A stretch of DNA of 36,292 nucleotides. Origin: Paenibacillus sp. DMB5. Its GTDB lineage: Bacteria; Bacillota; Bacilli; Paenibacillales; Paenibacillaceae. Shown here piece after piece: positions 23,507 to 31,746 of the stretch. Location: contig NZ_LRAC01000157.1 of the NCBI RefSeq assembly GCF_001517085.1, forward strand, positions 1-36,292, in the 5' to 3' direction. Positions within the stretch are counted from its first letter, which is position 1. Every line of letters starts with the position of its first letter. The notes under the pieces are model-generated. The model made no database searches, was not told the origin of the DNA, and saw only the letters and a program-made list of their open reading frames with translations. The translations under genes and the position numbers were made by a program.

Positions 23507-24999
23507 AATTTTACACTGTCACGAAATTGACAACGAAATTGCTCTCCGGAGAGAACTTCTTCCTTCATAAGGATGTCAAGGGAGTAATCAAAGATGTTCC
23601 GCTGATTCTCCAGCAGCTCACGCGTCCGGATCATGAGATCATCCAGTATTTTACTATTTTCTTTCATAAGCTCTTCTGTGGTAACCATTTGCAGATTTGC
23701 GATCCCCAGCGAGGTGAGGCCTGATTTCATCATGGTCTCTACAATATTCAGGGCCTGATCAAAGTCACCGCGTGATCCTGTGCTGCGTCCCCCGTAATAC
23801 ATTTCCTCAGAGGCTGCGCCGCCAAGCGCAATCATGATCTGATGCTCCAGATAATCCTTTGTATACAGGTACTGCTCTGTCTGCGGATTGTGCCGCACAT
23901 AACCTAGCGCCTGTCCCCGCGGCGTCAGTGTTACCTGGCTGACGCTTCCCGGACGCAGCAGCTCTGCCATAATCGCATGGCCCAGCTCGTGGATTGCCAC
24001 CCGCCGCTTTTCTTCCTGGTTGGTCTCACGGTCTGTCTTCTCGCCCATCATCACCTTGTCGATCGCTGAGGATAAATGGCGCTGCTCCACCTGGGTCAGA
24101 TTTTCGCGCATCATATAAATCGCTGCTTCGTTCATGACGCTTTCCAGCTGGGCACCGGAGAACCCGTAGGCTTCCTCGGCGATTTTGTCCAGATCAACAC
24201 TGGCATGCAGCGGCTTATTCTTGGCATGGAGATCGAGAATGGACTTGCGCCCCTTTTTGTCGGGCATATCCACCTGAATGTGGCGGTCAAACCGGCCCGG
24301 ACGCAGCAGTGCGGAATCAAGCATTTCTTTGCGGTTCGTTGCGGCTATCAGCAGAATCCGGGGTGCATCGTTATTGTAGATCCCGTCCATCTCTGTCAGC
24401 AGCTGGTTCAGCGTCTGGTCATACTCGCGCTGCTGTCCGCCTTCACGCTTGCCGCCGATTACATCAATCTCATCGATAAAAATTATGGCACTCTGCTTGT
24501 TTTCCTTAACGGCACGGGTACGGGCATCCTTGAACAAATCACGGATACGTCCGGCACCGACACCTACATACATTTCAACAAACTCACTGCCTGATGCCGC
24601 AACAAAGACGGAATTGGTATAATGTGCCGCAGCCTTGGCCATCAGCGTCTTCCCTGTCCCCGGAGGTCCGGTCAGCAGAATCCCCTTGAGCGGGCGGATC
24701 CCGAACTTGCTGATCTCCTCATGACGGATCAGAAAGTCAAGGGCTTCACGCAGCTCCTGCTTGGCATTGTCCTGGCCGCCGATCTCCTCAAAGGTAAGCT
24801 TCGACGGGCCGTTCTTTTTGCGCTTCTTGTCAGCACCGGCATTGACTGTCAAACCACCGCGCAGATGGGCAATCAGCAGCAGGGCGCCGAGCATGCCGGC
24901 AGCGATAACAACCGGAAAAATATTAATGCCGACAAAAGCCATGAAAACGAGCAGCACCGGAGCAAAACCGGCGAGGACTTCCTTCCAATACTTAGGCAT
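23497..24999 (-). CDS. FtsH-like membrane AAA+ zinc metalloprotease, short form
   Basis: At 500 aa from the ATG at 24999. Residues about 8-46 are two hydrophobic segments with almost nothing between them (LAGFAPVLLVFMAFVG, FPVVIAAGMLGALLLIAHL). Then come an AAA+ domain with Walker A GPPGTGKT (111-118), pore loop MYVGVGAGR (143-151), Walker B IIFIDEID (172-179) and the SRH TNRKEML...RPGRFDRHI, and an M41 peptidase domain with HELGH (337-341) and a probable third zinc ligand Asp412. Canonical FtsH has an extracytoplasmic domain of about 75 residues between its membrane segments; here it is missing. The start overlaps the end of the 180-aa gene by 8 bases. I chose MPKYWKEV over an in-frame start 22 codons upstream because that one lies inside the neighbour. 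It is probably a paralogue, not the housekeeping FtsH. Confidence 0.9.
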   Translation of the reverse strand: MPKYWKEVLAGFAPVLLVFMAFVGINIFPVVIAAGMLGALLLIAHLRGGLTVNAGADKKRKKNGPSKLTFEEIGGQDNAKQELREALDFLIRHEEISKFGIRPLKGILLTGPPGTGKTLMAKAAAHYTNSVFVAASGSEFVEMYVGVGAGRIRDLFKDARTRAVKENKQSAIIFIDEIDVIGGKREGGQQREYDQTLNQLLTEMDGIYNNDAPRILLIAATNRKEMLDSALLRPGRFDRHIQVDMPDKKGRKSILDLHAKNKPLHASVDLDKIAEEAYGFSGAQLESVMNEAAIYMMRENLTQVEQRHLSSAIDKVMMGEKTDRETNQEEKRRVAIHELGHAIMAELLRPGSVSQVTLTPRGQALGYVRHNPQTEQYLYTKDYLEHQIMIALGGAASEEMYYGGRSTGSRGDFDQALNIVETMMKSGLTSLGIANLQMVTTEELMKENSKILDDLMIRTRELLENQRNIFDYSLDILMKEEVLSGEQFRCQFRDSVKLPA

Positions 25000-25534
25000 T
25001 ATTCCACACTCCCATCGCTGCGGGAACCCGAGGTAAAATAATAAACTTGCTCTGTTTACCGTCACTCAGGCTCACATAGACGTTATTGTCGTCGATTTCT
25101 GTCGTTGCTGTCACATTCTGAAACTCGGAGCTTTGTACCTTGAGTCCGTCAAGCTTGGCCGGAATCAGTGTATATTTACGGCTCTCCATCGCTTCTGCAA
25201 CGGAAAACATCGCCTTGTCCCAATATTCATCAAGCAATGCACTGGAGTTCTGGTCAACATCAAGCCTCAGCGTACGGCTGCCGATTGCTGACTTTCCTTC
25301 GCTATTAACATACTGCACAAGCTCACGCAGTTTCGTTCCAGGTTCAAGATTAAGTTTCAAAGTCACTTCATTGCGGTTAATACTAATATGTGATTCATTG
25401 ACTCCTTCATAGGATGATACAATCTTCTGGAGCGGCTCCTGAACAGCGAACTGGCGGTAGGCATACCAGCCTCCAAACAGCAGCGCCGCAGACAACAGAG
25501 ACGTTAACAGCACAGGTACAAGACGTAATTTCAA
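24992..25534 (-). CDS. Single-pass membrane protein paired with the FtsH-like protease (180 aa)
   Basis: I do not recognise the family. The start is TTG 25534 with AGGAGG seven bases upstream. Residues 5-27 (VPVLLTSLLSAALLFGGWYAY) are one membrane segment after a basic MKLR, so the remaining 150 residues should lie outside the membrane. That domain reads as mixed alpha/beta (HISINRNEVTLKLNLEPGT; RTLRLDVDQNSSALLDEYWDKAMFSVAEAM; NNVYVSLSDGKQSKFIIL). It overlaps the FtsH-like gene by 8 bases, so the two are translated together. The simplest inference is that it is a partner, adaptor or substrate-binding subunit of that protease. Confidence 0.82.
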   Translation of the reverse strand: MKLRLVPVLLTSLLSAALLFGGWYAYRQFAVQEPLQKIVSSYEGVNESHISINRNEVTLKLNLEPGTKLRELVQYVNSEGKSAIGSRTLRLDVDQNSSALLDEYWDKAMFSVAEAMESRKYTLIPAKLDGLKVQSSEFQNVTATTEIDDNNVYVSLSDGKQSKFIILPRVPAAMGVWNNA

Positions 25535-25755
25535 GCAACGTCCTCCTCTCAGATGTAAGCCAATATAATAAATAAATAATTAAGATAGCATGTTTAGCGA
25601 TAACTTATTATCCGGCATGCTCTTTCGCATGTCTTAAGTACATGGACTAGTATATCATAGGTGTATATACGATTTCGCATAAATTTGTGAATATATTTAA
25701 AATTTTCGGTACTAATTTTTGGATACACTCCTTTGTTTCTATTTCATATCGACAA

Positions 25756-25790
25756 AAAAGACATGAATGATGAGATCATCCATGTCTTTT
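25756..25790. terminator. Strong bidirectional hairpin
   Basis: Arms of 16 bases (AAAAGACATGAATGAT and ATCATCCATGTCTTTT) pair with one mismatch around GAG and have A- and T-rich ends on both sides. On the minus strand it lies about 50 bases after the possible gene remnant, which suggests it once ended that gene. Confidence 0.85.
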
Positions 25791-25838
25791 ATCTGGCATT
25801 TCAGATAACTTTATCTGTCACTCCGTTAACCCGTTCCG

Positions 25839-25998
25839 TCATATAAACTGCAAAATCCCCCCATTTTCAAGAGGAATGATATCACCATGGCTGCTGGTTC
25901 CGCTGTGCTCCGTCAGGCAGTAATTAATCAGTGGCCAATACGGTGAAGCCAGCACTTTAAGTCCTCATTCCCCGCCCTCCTGCACCACAACAAGTTTG
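25839..25998 (-). pseudogene. Possible 3' remnant of a degraded gene
   Basis: In one minus-strand frame the DNA reads KLVVVQEGGE, then a TGA (25967-25965), then GLKVLASPYWPLINYCLTEHS and TSSHGDIIPLENGGILQFI before TGA at 25841-25839. The composition and length after the internal stop look protein-like, and a terminator hairpin follows at a normal distance. No ribosome binding site supports the GTG at 25955. I read it as the tail of a lost gene with a nonsense codon. I do not recognise the family. Confidence 0.35.
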
Positions 25999-26083
25999 AC
26001 CAATTACGCTTCAGTATCAGAATTGTTATATTAACTGTATATCATAAACTGCATACCTATCATATTCAGAAGGTTAAGCATAA

Positions 26084-26121
26084 CAAAAACAGCAGCCGGA
26101 CCATTACGTCCACCTGCTGCT
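26084..26121 (-). terminator. Intrinsic terminator after the tseB-like gene
   Basis: On the minus strand CAGCAGGTGGAC pairs with GTCCGGCTGCTG around GTAATG and is followed by TTTTTGTT. It lies 20 bases after the stop. Confidence 0.85.
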
Positions 26122-26140
26122 TATGCCATTTCCCGCTCTA

Positions 26141-26659
26141 TTATTTACTCGGCAGGCTGTAGCCCTCTCCGATTGCCGTACCATCGTTGAACCGGTAGAA
26201 CCGGTAATAATACCGTCCTTCCTGCTTGTAGAAGACCTGCCATGCATATTCTCCGTTAAATACGCCGGGCAAAAGCCGCCTGATATCAGCACCGGGCAGC
26301 TCAGAAGCAAGCTTCTCCCGGATCTGCTGCTCTGAGGTACCCTGCGACAGCTCTGCCGCGTAAATATCGTTGTCGCCTCCTGCCGGTTTGCCGTCAAGTG
26401 TAAAGCGGACCCAGACCATCAGCTCGGTGCCCGCCTCATTCTTTCCTGTAAGCACCCAATAGGCTGCATTTTCATCCCAGACGGATTTCTGGGCTTTGGT
26501 CACCTCAGTCAGTCCGGCACGGCTTCTGGCCACTTCCCTGGCTGCGCTGCGCTCAGTCCACTGGTCCTTCATAATATAGGCATAGAACTGCCCTAGTCCG
26601 AACAAAAGGAGCAGTGCCGCACTGATCGCCAGCGGAAGCCATTTTTTCCTTTTCCTCAA
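26141..26659 (-). CDS. tseB: TseB/YpmB-like cell-wall elongation regulator
   Basis: This is a 172-aa membrane-anchored protein: basic MRKRKKW, one membrane segment (LPLAISAALLLLFGLGQFYAYIM), then an extracytoplasmic part with tandem PepSY/DUF5590-like motifs (EVTKAQKSVWDENAAYWVLTGKNEAG; YAWQVFYKQEGRYYYRFYRFNDG). In B. subtilis the matching gene ypmB (TseB) lies between dinG and asnS and modulates the elongation penicillin-binding protein PBP2A. The order here is dinG ... this gene ... asnS, which supports the call. The function is from family knowledge and position; sequence identity cannot be measured here. Confidence 0.75.
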   Translation of the reverse strand: MRKRKKWLPLAISAALLLLFGLGQFYAYIMKDQWTERSAAREVARSRAGLTEVTKAQKSVWDENAAYWVLTGKNEAGTELMVWVRFTLDGKPAGGDNDIYAAELSQGTSEQQIREKLASELPGADIRRLLPGVFNGEYAWQVFYKQEGRYYYRFYRFNDGTAIGEGYSLPSK

Positions 26660-26713
26660 AGTGCAGCTCCCTTTCCTAAAAAACTGACGGTATTCCCCGT
26701 TTAACTTGCATCA

Positions 26714-28015
26714 TTATCTTTTAAGCAGGCTTTCAAAGGTTTCCTGCGCTTTGCGGCGGACTTCCTCTTCATCCAGTGTCAGGCACTGGCCGTGCTTAAC
26801 AACCTGTTTACCGTTAACCCAGACATGCTCAACATCCTTTGCACTTGCCGAGTAGACCGCATGGGAGAGCAGGTCGGAATGCGGCAGCAGATGCGGCTGG
26901 TCAATATCAATGGCGATAAAGTCCGCTTTCATGCCTGCAGCCAGCCGGCCGACGTTGTTCAGGTAAATGGAAGCTGCCCCGTATTCCGTTGCCATCAGCA
27001 GCGCTTCCGGCGCAGGTACAGCGGTCGGATCACCGCTGACGCCTTTATGGATCAGCGCAGCCAGCCGCATTTCCTCGAACATGTCAAGGTTGTTGTTACT
27101 CGCCGCCCCGTCAGTGCCGAGTGAGACTTTGACTCCGGCTCTAAGCAGGTCCGGCACGCGGGCTACCCCGCTCGCCAGCTTGAGGTTGCTGCCCGGATTA
27201 TGGGATACTCCCACATTGTATTTGGCCAGAATTTCAATTTCTTCATCATTCAGATGAACCCCATGGGCAATCAGGGATGGACGGGTGAACATGCCCAGCT
27301 TCTCCAGATGCGCTACCGGACGCAGTCCGTAATCGGCCACATTCTGCTCCACTTCATGACGGGTCTCGGACATATGTGTATGCATCGGCAGGTCCAGATC
27401 ATGGGCTGCCTGTACAAACTTCATAAAGAAGTCCGGCGGACACGTGTATGGTGCGTGCGGTGAGAGCATCGCAGTAATTCTGCCGTCTGCCTTGCCGTGC
27501 CAGTTACGCGCAAACTCTACAGCCTCGGCGAGCTTCTGGTTCTGCACATCTTCAGGACACAGGCCGATGGCACCGCGCATCAGCACAGCACGGATACCCG
27601 ACTGTTCTGTAACCTCAGCCACCCGGTCCATATGATCATACATATCAAGGAAAGTTGTTGTTCCGCCCTTGAGCATTTCCAGCACGGACAGGGCTGTTCC
27701 CCAGTACACATCATCTCCGGTAAATTTCGCTTCCATCGGCCACATTTTTTCCTGCAGCCAGGACTGAAGCACCATATCGTCACCATACCCGCGCAGCAGC
27801 GACATCGCCGCATGGCCGTGGGTATTGACCAGTCCCGGCATGAACAGCAGACGGCTGCCGTCAACCGTCAGTACACCTTCTTCGGCTGCAGGCTTGTCTT
27901 CCCCTATGTATGTGATCAGATCATCTTCTATCGTCATATAACCGCTTAGAACAGGCTGAAGCGAGCCAGGTACAAGAAACCGGCCGTTCGCGATTATCGT
28001 TTTATTGCTGCTCAT
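26714..28015 (-). CDS. mtaD: 5-methylthioadenosine/S-adenosylhomocysteine deaminase (amidohydrolase)
   Basis: This is a zinc-dependent amidohydrolase acting on nucleoside by-products of SAM metabolism. The metal-binding motifs NTHGHAAMSLLRG, HTHMSET, IAHGVHL and LGTDGAASNNN are all present, and the C-terminal KADFIAIDIDQPHLLP with VNGKQVVKHG is typical of the MtaD group. At 433 aa from ATG 28015 it is the family norm. That start overlaps the rex stop by 14 bases; longer in-frame starts would run deep into rex. Guanine or other amidohydrolase specificity cannot be excluded by sequence alone. Confidence 0.88.
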   Translation of the reverse strand: MSSNKTIIANGRFLVPGSLQPVLSGYMTIEDDLITYIGEDKPAAEEGVLTVDGSRLLFMPGLVNTHGHAAMSLLRGYGDDMVLQSWLQEKMWPMEAKFTGDDVYWGTALSVLEMLKGGTTTFLDMYDHMDRVAEVTEQSGIRAVLMRGAIGLCPEDVQNQKLAEAVEFARNWHGKADGRITAMLSPHAPYTCPPDFFMKFVQAAHDLDLPMHTHMSETRHEVEQNVADYGLRPVAHLEKLGMFTRPSLIAHGVHLNDEEIEILAKYNVGVSHNPGSNLKLASGVARVPDLLRAGVKVSLGTDGAASNNNLDMFEEMRLAALIHKGVSGDPTAVPAPEALLMATEYGAASIYLNNVGRLAAGMKADFIAIDIDQPHLLPHSDLLSHAVYSASAKDVEHVWVNGKQVVKHGQCLTLDEEEVRRKAQETFESLLKR

Positions 28016-28655
28016 CGGTAATGTCTTCCTTTCCGTCGTGCAAATAGTAGGCAAGGCTCTGCAGATCAGTCGTAAAATCAGCCGCATGGATACGGATCGA
28101 CGGCGGAGTTTTCAGAATTACCGGAGCAAAATTAAGAATGGCCTCGATGCCCGATTCAACCAGAATATCGGCTACATTCTGCGCTTCACTGTCCGGTACG
28201 GTAATAATGCCGATCCGGATCCCCTGCTCACGGATGGTCTGGCCCAGCTCCTCCATCGGCTGAACCGTCAGGGAGTTGATTTTCTGGCCGACCTTGGGTG
28301 CGTAGGAGTCGAATACGGCAGTGATTTTCATCGTATCCTTCAGATAAGCATTATAATTGGAAAGGGCATGGCCCAGGTTACCCGCACCGACCAGAGCCAC
28401 GTTGATCTGCTGGTCAAGCTTGAGGATATGGCGGATCTTTTCAATCAGGTAGGATACATCGTAGCCGATGCCCTTCCGGCCGAAGTCCCCGAAATAAGCC
28501 AGGTCCTTGCGGATCTGTGCAGGATTAAGATCAAGCTTCTGTCCCAGCTCCTGGGAAGAAACGGTTGCAATTTCGCGTTTCTGGAGATCATTCAAGAAAC
28601 GCAGATACACTGGGAGCCTGCGTACGACAGCCTCCGATATTTTGTCCGATTTCAT
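28002..28655 (-). CDS. rex: Redox-sensing transcriptional repressor Rex
   Basis: Rex is an NADH/NAD+ sensor that represses fermentation and respiration genes. It has an N-terminal winged helix (ELGQKLDLNPAQIRKDLAYF) and the Rossmann motif VALVGAGNLGHALSNY, and ends with a domain-swap helix (ADFTTDLQSLAYYL). At 217 aa it is complete. The ATG follows AGGAGGAGAAGAC. Its 3' end overlaps mtaD, so the two are co-expressed. ackA lies about 6 kb away, but no TTGTGA-type Rex operator was found near it by eye. Confidence 0.95.
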   Translation of the reverse strand: MKSDKISEAVVRRLPVYLRFLNDLQKREIATVSSQELGQKLDLNPAQIRKDLAYFGDFGRKGIGYDVSYLIEKIRHILKLDQQINVALVGAGNLGHALSNYNAYLKDTMKITAVFDSYAPKVGQKINSLTVQPMEELGQTIREQGIRIGIITVPDSEAQNVADILVESGIEAILNFAPVILKTPPSIRIHAADFTTDLQSLAYYLHDGKEDITDEQQ

Positions 28656-28706
28656 GTCTTCTCCTCCTAAATTTAGTATAACTCGGATGTGTATGAAATC
28701 CGCACC

Positions 28707-28735
28707 GCTCCCTGTTACTCAAGCAAACAGGGAGC
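28707..28735. other. 10-bp hairpin between dinG and rex
   Basis: GCTCCCTGTT (28707-28716) pairs perfectly with AACAGGGAGC (28726-28735). It lies right after dinG on the minus strand, but neither strand has a clear T-tract after it. It may be a weak terminator for dinG or part of the rex control region. The typical Rex operator half-site is absent. Confidence 0.5.
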
Positions 28736-28772
28736 TGTTACGGAACTAGACTAAGAATGAAATGAATGCATT

Positions 28773-31631
28773 TCAGGAAATGCTGCCCTCCAGCCATTCC
28801 TCAATTCTCGGAACCATCTGGTCAGTCAGCATATGCTCCATCTTGGGGCCTGGCAGCGAATACAGGAAATACTTCCCGTAGTAAGACTCGATAACCCTGG
28901 TATCATATACAATGACAATTCCCCGATCCTGGGCGGTGCGAACCAGCCGGCCGAAACCCTGTTTGAAACGGATAACCGCCTGTGGTACCGACAGCTTCAT
29001 GAACGGGTTCTTCTTCTGTGCCTGCAGCAGCTCGGCTTTGGCCTCTGCAAGCGGGTGATTCGGAGGCTGGAACGGCAGTCTGACAATAGCCAGACAGGTG
29101 AGCGCATCTCCGGGAATATCCACGCCTTCCCAGAAGCTGCTGGTTCCGAGAAGCACCGCTGCGGAGCTGTCCTGGAAACGCCGGATCAGCTTGCTGCGGC
29201 TGCCTCCCTCTACGCCTTGCCCAAGCACAGCGATGTCCTCTGTGGCCAGTGCTTCCTTGAGCGGGTCATAGACCTGTCTCAGCATCTTATAGGAAGTAAA
29301 CAGCACCAGCATGCGGCCTTTGGTCGCCACAGCGGCTTCTGCCAGCGAGTGCACCAGCTTGTCAACAAACCTGGCATCCCCTACACTGCCCTTCACGCTC
29401 GGAAAATCACGCGGGATAACAAGCAGTGCCTGCTCGCGGTAATTAAACGGTGAAGGCAGCAGCGCTGTCATCAGCCGCTCCTGCTCCGCAGCCTCGCCCA
29501 GGCCGAGATTATCGATCATGAACTGAAACGATTTATCCACAGACAACGTTGCGGAGGTCAGCGTTATACTCTTCTTCTTGTCGAAGAACAGCTCCTTGAG
29601 CTGGGCACTGACATCTACCGGTACAGCATACAGCTGCAGGGATTTGCCGCGGTAATTGCTGCTGCCTTCCATCCAGTACACAACATTCTCATCATTCAGG
29701 CCCATAAAGAAGCGGATCTGCTCGCGGATCGAGGCCAGATCCTTAAACAGGCCGCCGATGTCGGTCACCAGACTGTCCGAGGAGGACTGGCTGTCGGTAT
29801 CGCGCATTTCACTGAGCATCTTGTCGCCCCTGCGGATAATATCGCTTAGGCTGAGATTCAGCGTGTTCTCCAGCGCAGCCAGCTCTTCCCAGTCCCTTGG
29901 CTTCTTGCCGGGATGCAGGCGTGACACCAGCTGCCCGGCCTCACCCGCTGCCGCATCACTGCGGTCCGGCAGCAGGCCGAACAGCCTGTCGCTGAGCACA
30001 TCCCATGTTTCCTTGACGGTCAGCAGATCCGGATAAATCCGGTCGATTACACTGCTCCATTCGGAGGCCTGCTCGCTTCCCGACGACTGCAGGGTCTGGC
30101 GCAGCGCAGGGAGCTGGCCGCTCTTACTGTCCTTGTAGAGCCGTGTCAGCGTGTGGGCAACAGTGAAATATTTCATCTGCATGCCCAGATGCTTCCCTGC
30201 CACATCCTCCAGATGATGTGCCTCATCAATCACAAGATGCTCATAGGCAGGCAGCAGCTGATGCCCGGCCTTTACATCTGCGAACAGCTTGGAATGATTC
30301 GTAATGACTACATCGGCAATTCCGGCCTCATGCTTGGCCCGGTGGTAGTAGCATTTACGGAACCACGGACAGGATCGGCCCAGACAGGAGTCGGTGTCGC
30401 TGGCGACGCTTTCCCAGAAGTCGCCGCCGCGGCCGCTGAGATTCAGCTCCTCATCGTCACCGGACTGCGTCTGGGTAAGCCACACCAGCATTTGAGCTGC
30501 TGTGAGCGTTTCTTCCCTGGTACTTACGAAGTCCTTATTATTTATTTTATGTTCAAACTTGCGCAGACACAAATAGTGCCCTCTTCCCTTAAAGACGGCA
30601 GCCTTAAACGGAAACGGGACCACTGTAGTCAGGAGGGGAATGTCTCGCTCACGCAGCTGATCCTGCAGATTGATTGTATGTGTGCTGACCATCACCTTCT
30701 GGTCCGTACGCACGCTATGATAAATAGCCGGCAGCAGGTAGCCCAGCGATTTGCCGGTGCCGGTACCCGCTTCAATCAGCAGATGCTTCTCTTCCTGAAG
30801 GGCGGTCTTTACTTCGCCGATCATAATCTCCTGTGCTTCCCGCGCTTCATACTGCGGTAACGTATCCTTCAGCCTGACTGTCACCTCAGCCATGTAGTCC
30901 TCAAAGGATACATTCTCCAAAGGATTGCCGGAACCCTCCTCGCGCGGTGAAACAAGCTCATTCCAGTCTCCGACCGCAAGTGCCAGCTGACGGTGAAAAG
31001 TCAGCTCGCCCTCCGGCTGGAAGGTCTCCATCTCCCGCTCGTGAAGCAGGCCATCAAAATACCAGGCCAGATCGCTGTCCTCGCCGGCAAACAGCTCATT
31101 CAGGCGCTGAATGGTCAGCAGCGGCAGGATATACAGCTCGTCAAGGCATTTAAGCAGCACGAGCGCAGTGGCAAGTGCATCGCTGTCAGCCTGATGCGGA
31201 CGCTCATGCGTCAGCTTGAAATGCGCACTGACTGCACCGAGCTGATAGGTGGTCAGCGACGGAAAGCATATTTTGAGAAAATCAATCGTATCGAGAATCC
31301 GGCCCTGAAACGGCAAGTAGCCGCAGCGGTCCAGGGCATTCTGTAAAAAGTGGAAATCAAATGCGACATTATGCCCTACCAGCACAACATCATCCAGCAG
31401 CGGGACCAGCTCCATCATCATTTCATCCAGCTCCGGCGCATCCGCAACATCCGCGTCGGTTATGCCGGTCAAGCCTGTAATAAAAGGAGGAATCGGTGTT
31501 CCGGGCTTGACATAGGACCCATATACCCGGGAAACAGACCGGTCTTCTTCTATAATGGCAAGGCCAACCTGGATGATCTCACCCACAGATTGGGTTCCCG
31601 TAGTTTCAAAATCAAGCACGGCAAATTTCAT
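28773..31631 (-). CDS. dinG: DinG-type ATP-dependent helicase with N-terminal 3'-5' exonuclease
   Basis: This 952-aa two-part enzyme starts with a DEDDh exonuclease (about residues 1-170: LDFETTG with D7 and E9, GHNVAFDFHFL, HQADSDA). It continues as an XPD/DinG superfamily 2 helicase with Walker A GTGTGKS (289-295), DEAH (469-472) and motif VI QGFGRLVRTAQDRG. Four cysteines, C355, C416, C421 and C427, have the spacing (x4, x5 in the last three) of the DinG/XPD iron-sulfur domain. The exonuclease fusion is typical of Bacillota. The order pan genes-dinG matches B. subtilis. Confidence 0.94.
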   Translation of the reverse strand: MKFAVLDFETTGTQSVGEIIQVGLAIIEEDRSVSRVYGSYVKPGTPIPPFITGLTGITDADVADAPELDEMMMELVPLLDDVVLVGHNVAFDFHFLQNALDRCGYLPFQGRILDTIDFLKICFPSLTTYQLGAVSAHFKLTHERPHQADSDALATALVLLKCLDELYILPLLTIQRLNELFAGEDSDLAWYFDGLLHEREMETFQPEGELTFHRQLALAVGDWNELVSPREEGSGNPLENVSFEDYMAEVTVRLKDTLPQYEAREAQEIMIGEVKTALQEEKHLLIEAGTGTGKSLGYLLPAIYHSVRTDQKVMVSTHTINLQDQLRERDIPLLTTVVPFPFKAAVFKGRGHYLCLRKFEHKINNKDFVSTREETLTAAQMLVWLTQTQSGDDEELNLSGRGGDFWESVASDTDSCLGRSCPWFRKCYYHRAKHEAGIADVVITNHSKLFADVKAGHQLLPAYEHLVIDEAHHLEDVAGKHLGMQMKYFTVAHTLTRLYKDSKSGQLPALRQTLQSSGSEQASEWSSVIDRIYPDLLTVKETWDVLSDRLFGLLPDRSDAAAGEAGQLVSRLHPGKKPRDWEELAALENTLNLSLSDIIRRGDKMLSEMRDTDSQSSSDSLVTDIGGLFKDLASIREQIRFFMGLNDENVVYWMEGSSNYRGKSLQLYAVPVDVSAQLKELFFDKKKSITLTSATLSVDKSFQFMIDNLGLGEAAEQERLMTALLPSPFNYREQALLVIPRDFPSVKGSVGDARFVDKLVHSLAEAAVATKGRMLVLFTSYKMLRQVYDPLKEALATEDIAVLGQGVEGGSRSKLIRRFQDSSAAVLLGTSSFWEGVDIPGDALTCLAIVRLPFQPPNHPLAEAKAELLQAQKKNPFMKLSVPQAVIRFKQGFGRLVRTAQDRGIVIVYDTRVIESYYGKYFLYSLPGPKMEHMLTDQMVPRIEEWLEGSIS

Positions 31632-31686
31632 TGTAAGTTCTATTCCCTTTCACTTGAGACTCCATATCAGCATAACAGAAGTTACG

Positions 31687-31733
31687 TAAAAAGGCGATGC
31701 AAGCCGCTTGTTCAAGTGGATGCATCGCCTAAA
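31687..31733 (-). terminator. Intrinsic terminator after the TPR gene
   Basis: On the minus strand AGGCGATGCA pairs with TGCATCGCCT, with inner CACTTGAACAAGCGG possibly adding pairs, and is followed by TTTTT. It separates the TPR gene from dinG. Confidence 0.88.
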
Positions 31734-31746
31734 TGAATGGCTATGA

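Larger units (their letters stand above)
25535..26140. other. Gene-free stretch between the FtsH-like pair and tseB-like gene
   Basis: The part next to 25534 is AT-rich and should hold the promoter of the FtsH-like operon. Terminators lie at 25756-25790 and 26084-26121. Between them a minus-strand stretch reads as a possible broken gene (listed separately). No intact gene is supported. Confidence 0.6.

Noticed and set aside
28707..28735. Rex operator upstream of rex
   Set aside because: The palindrome is GCTCCCTGTT-type and lacks the TTGTGA...TCACAA half-sites known for Rex.
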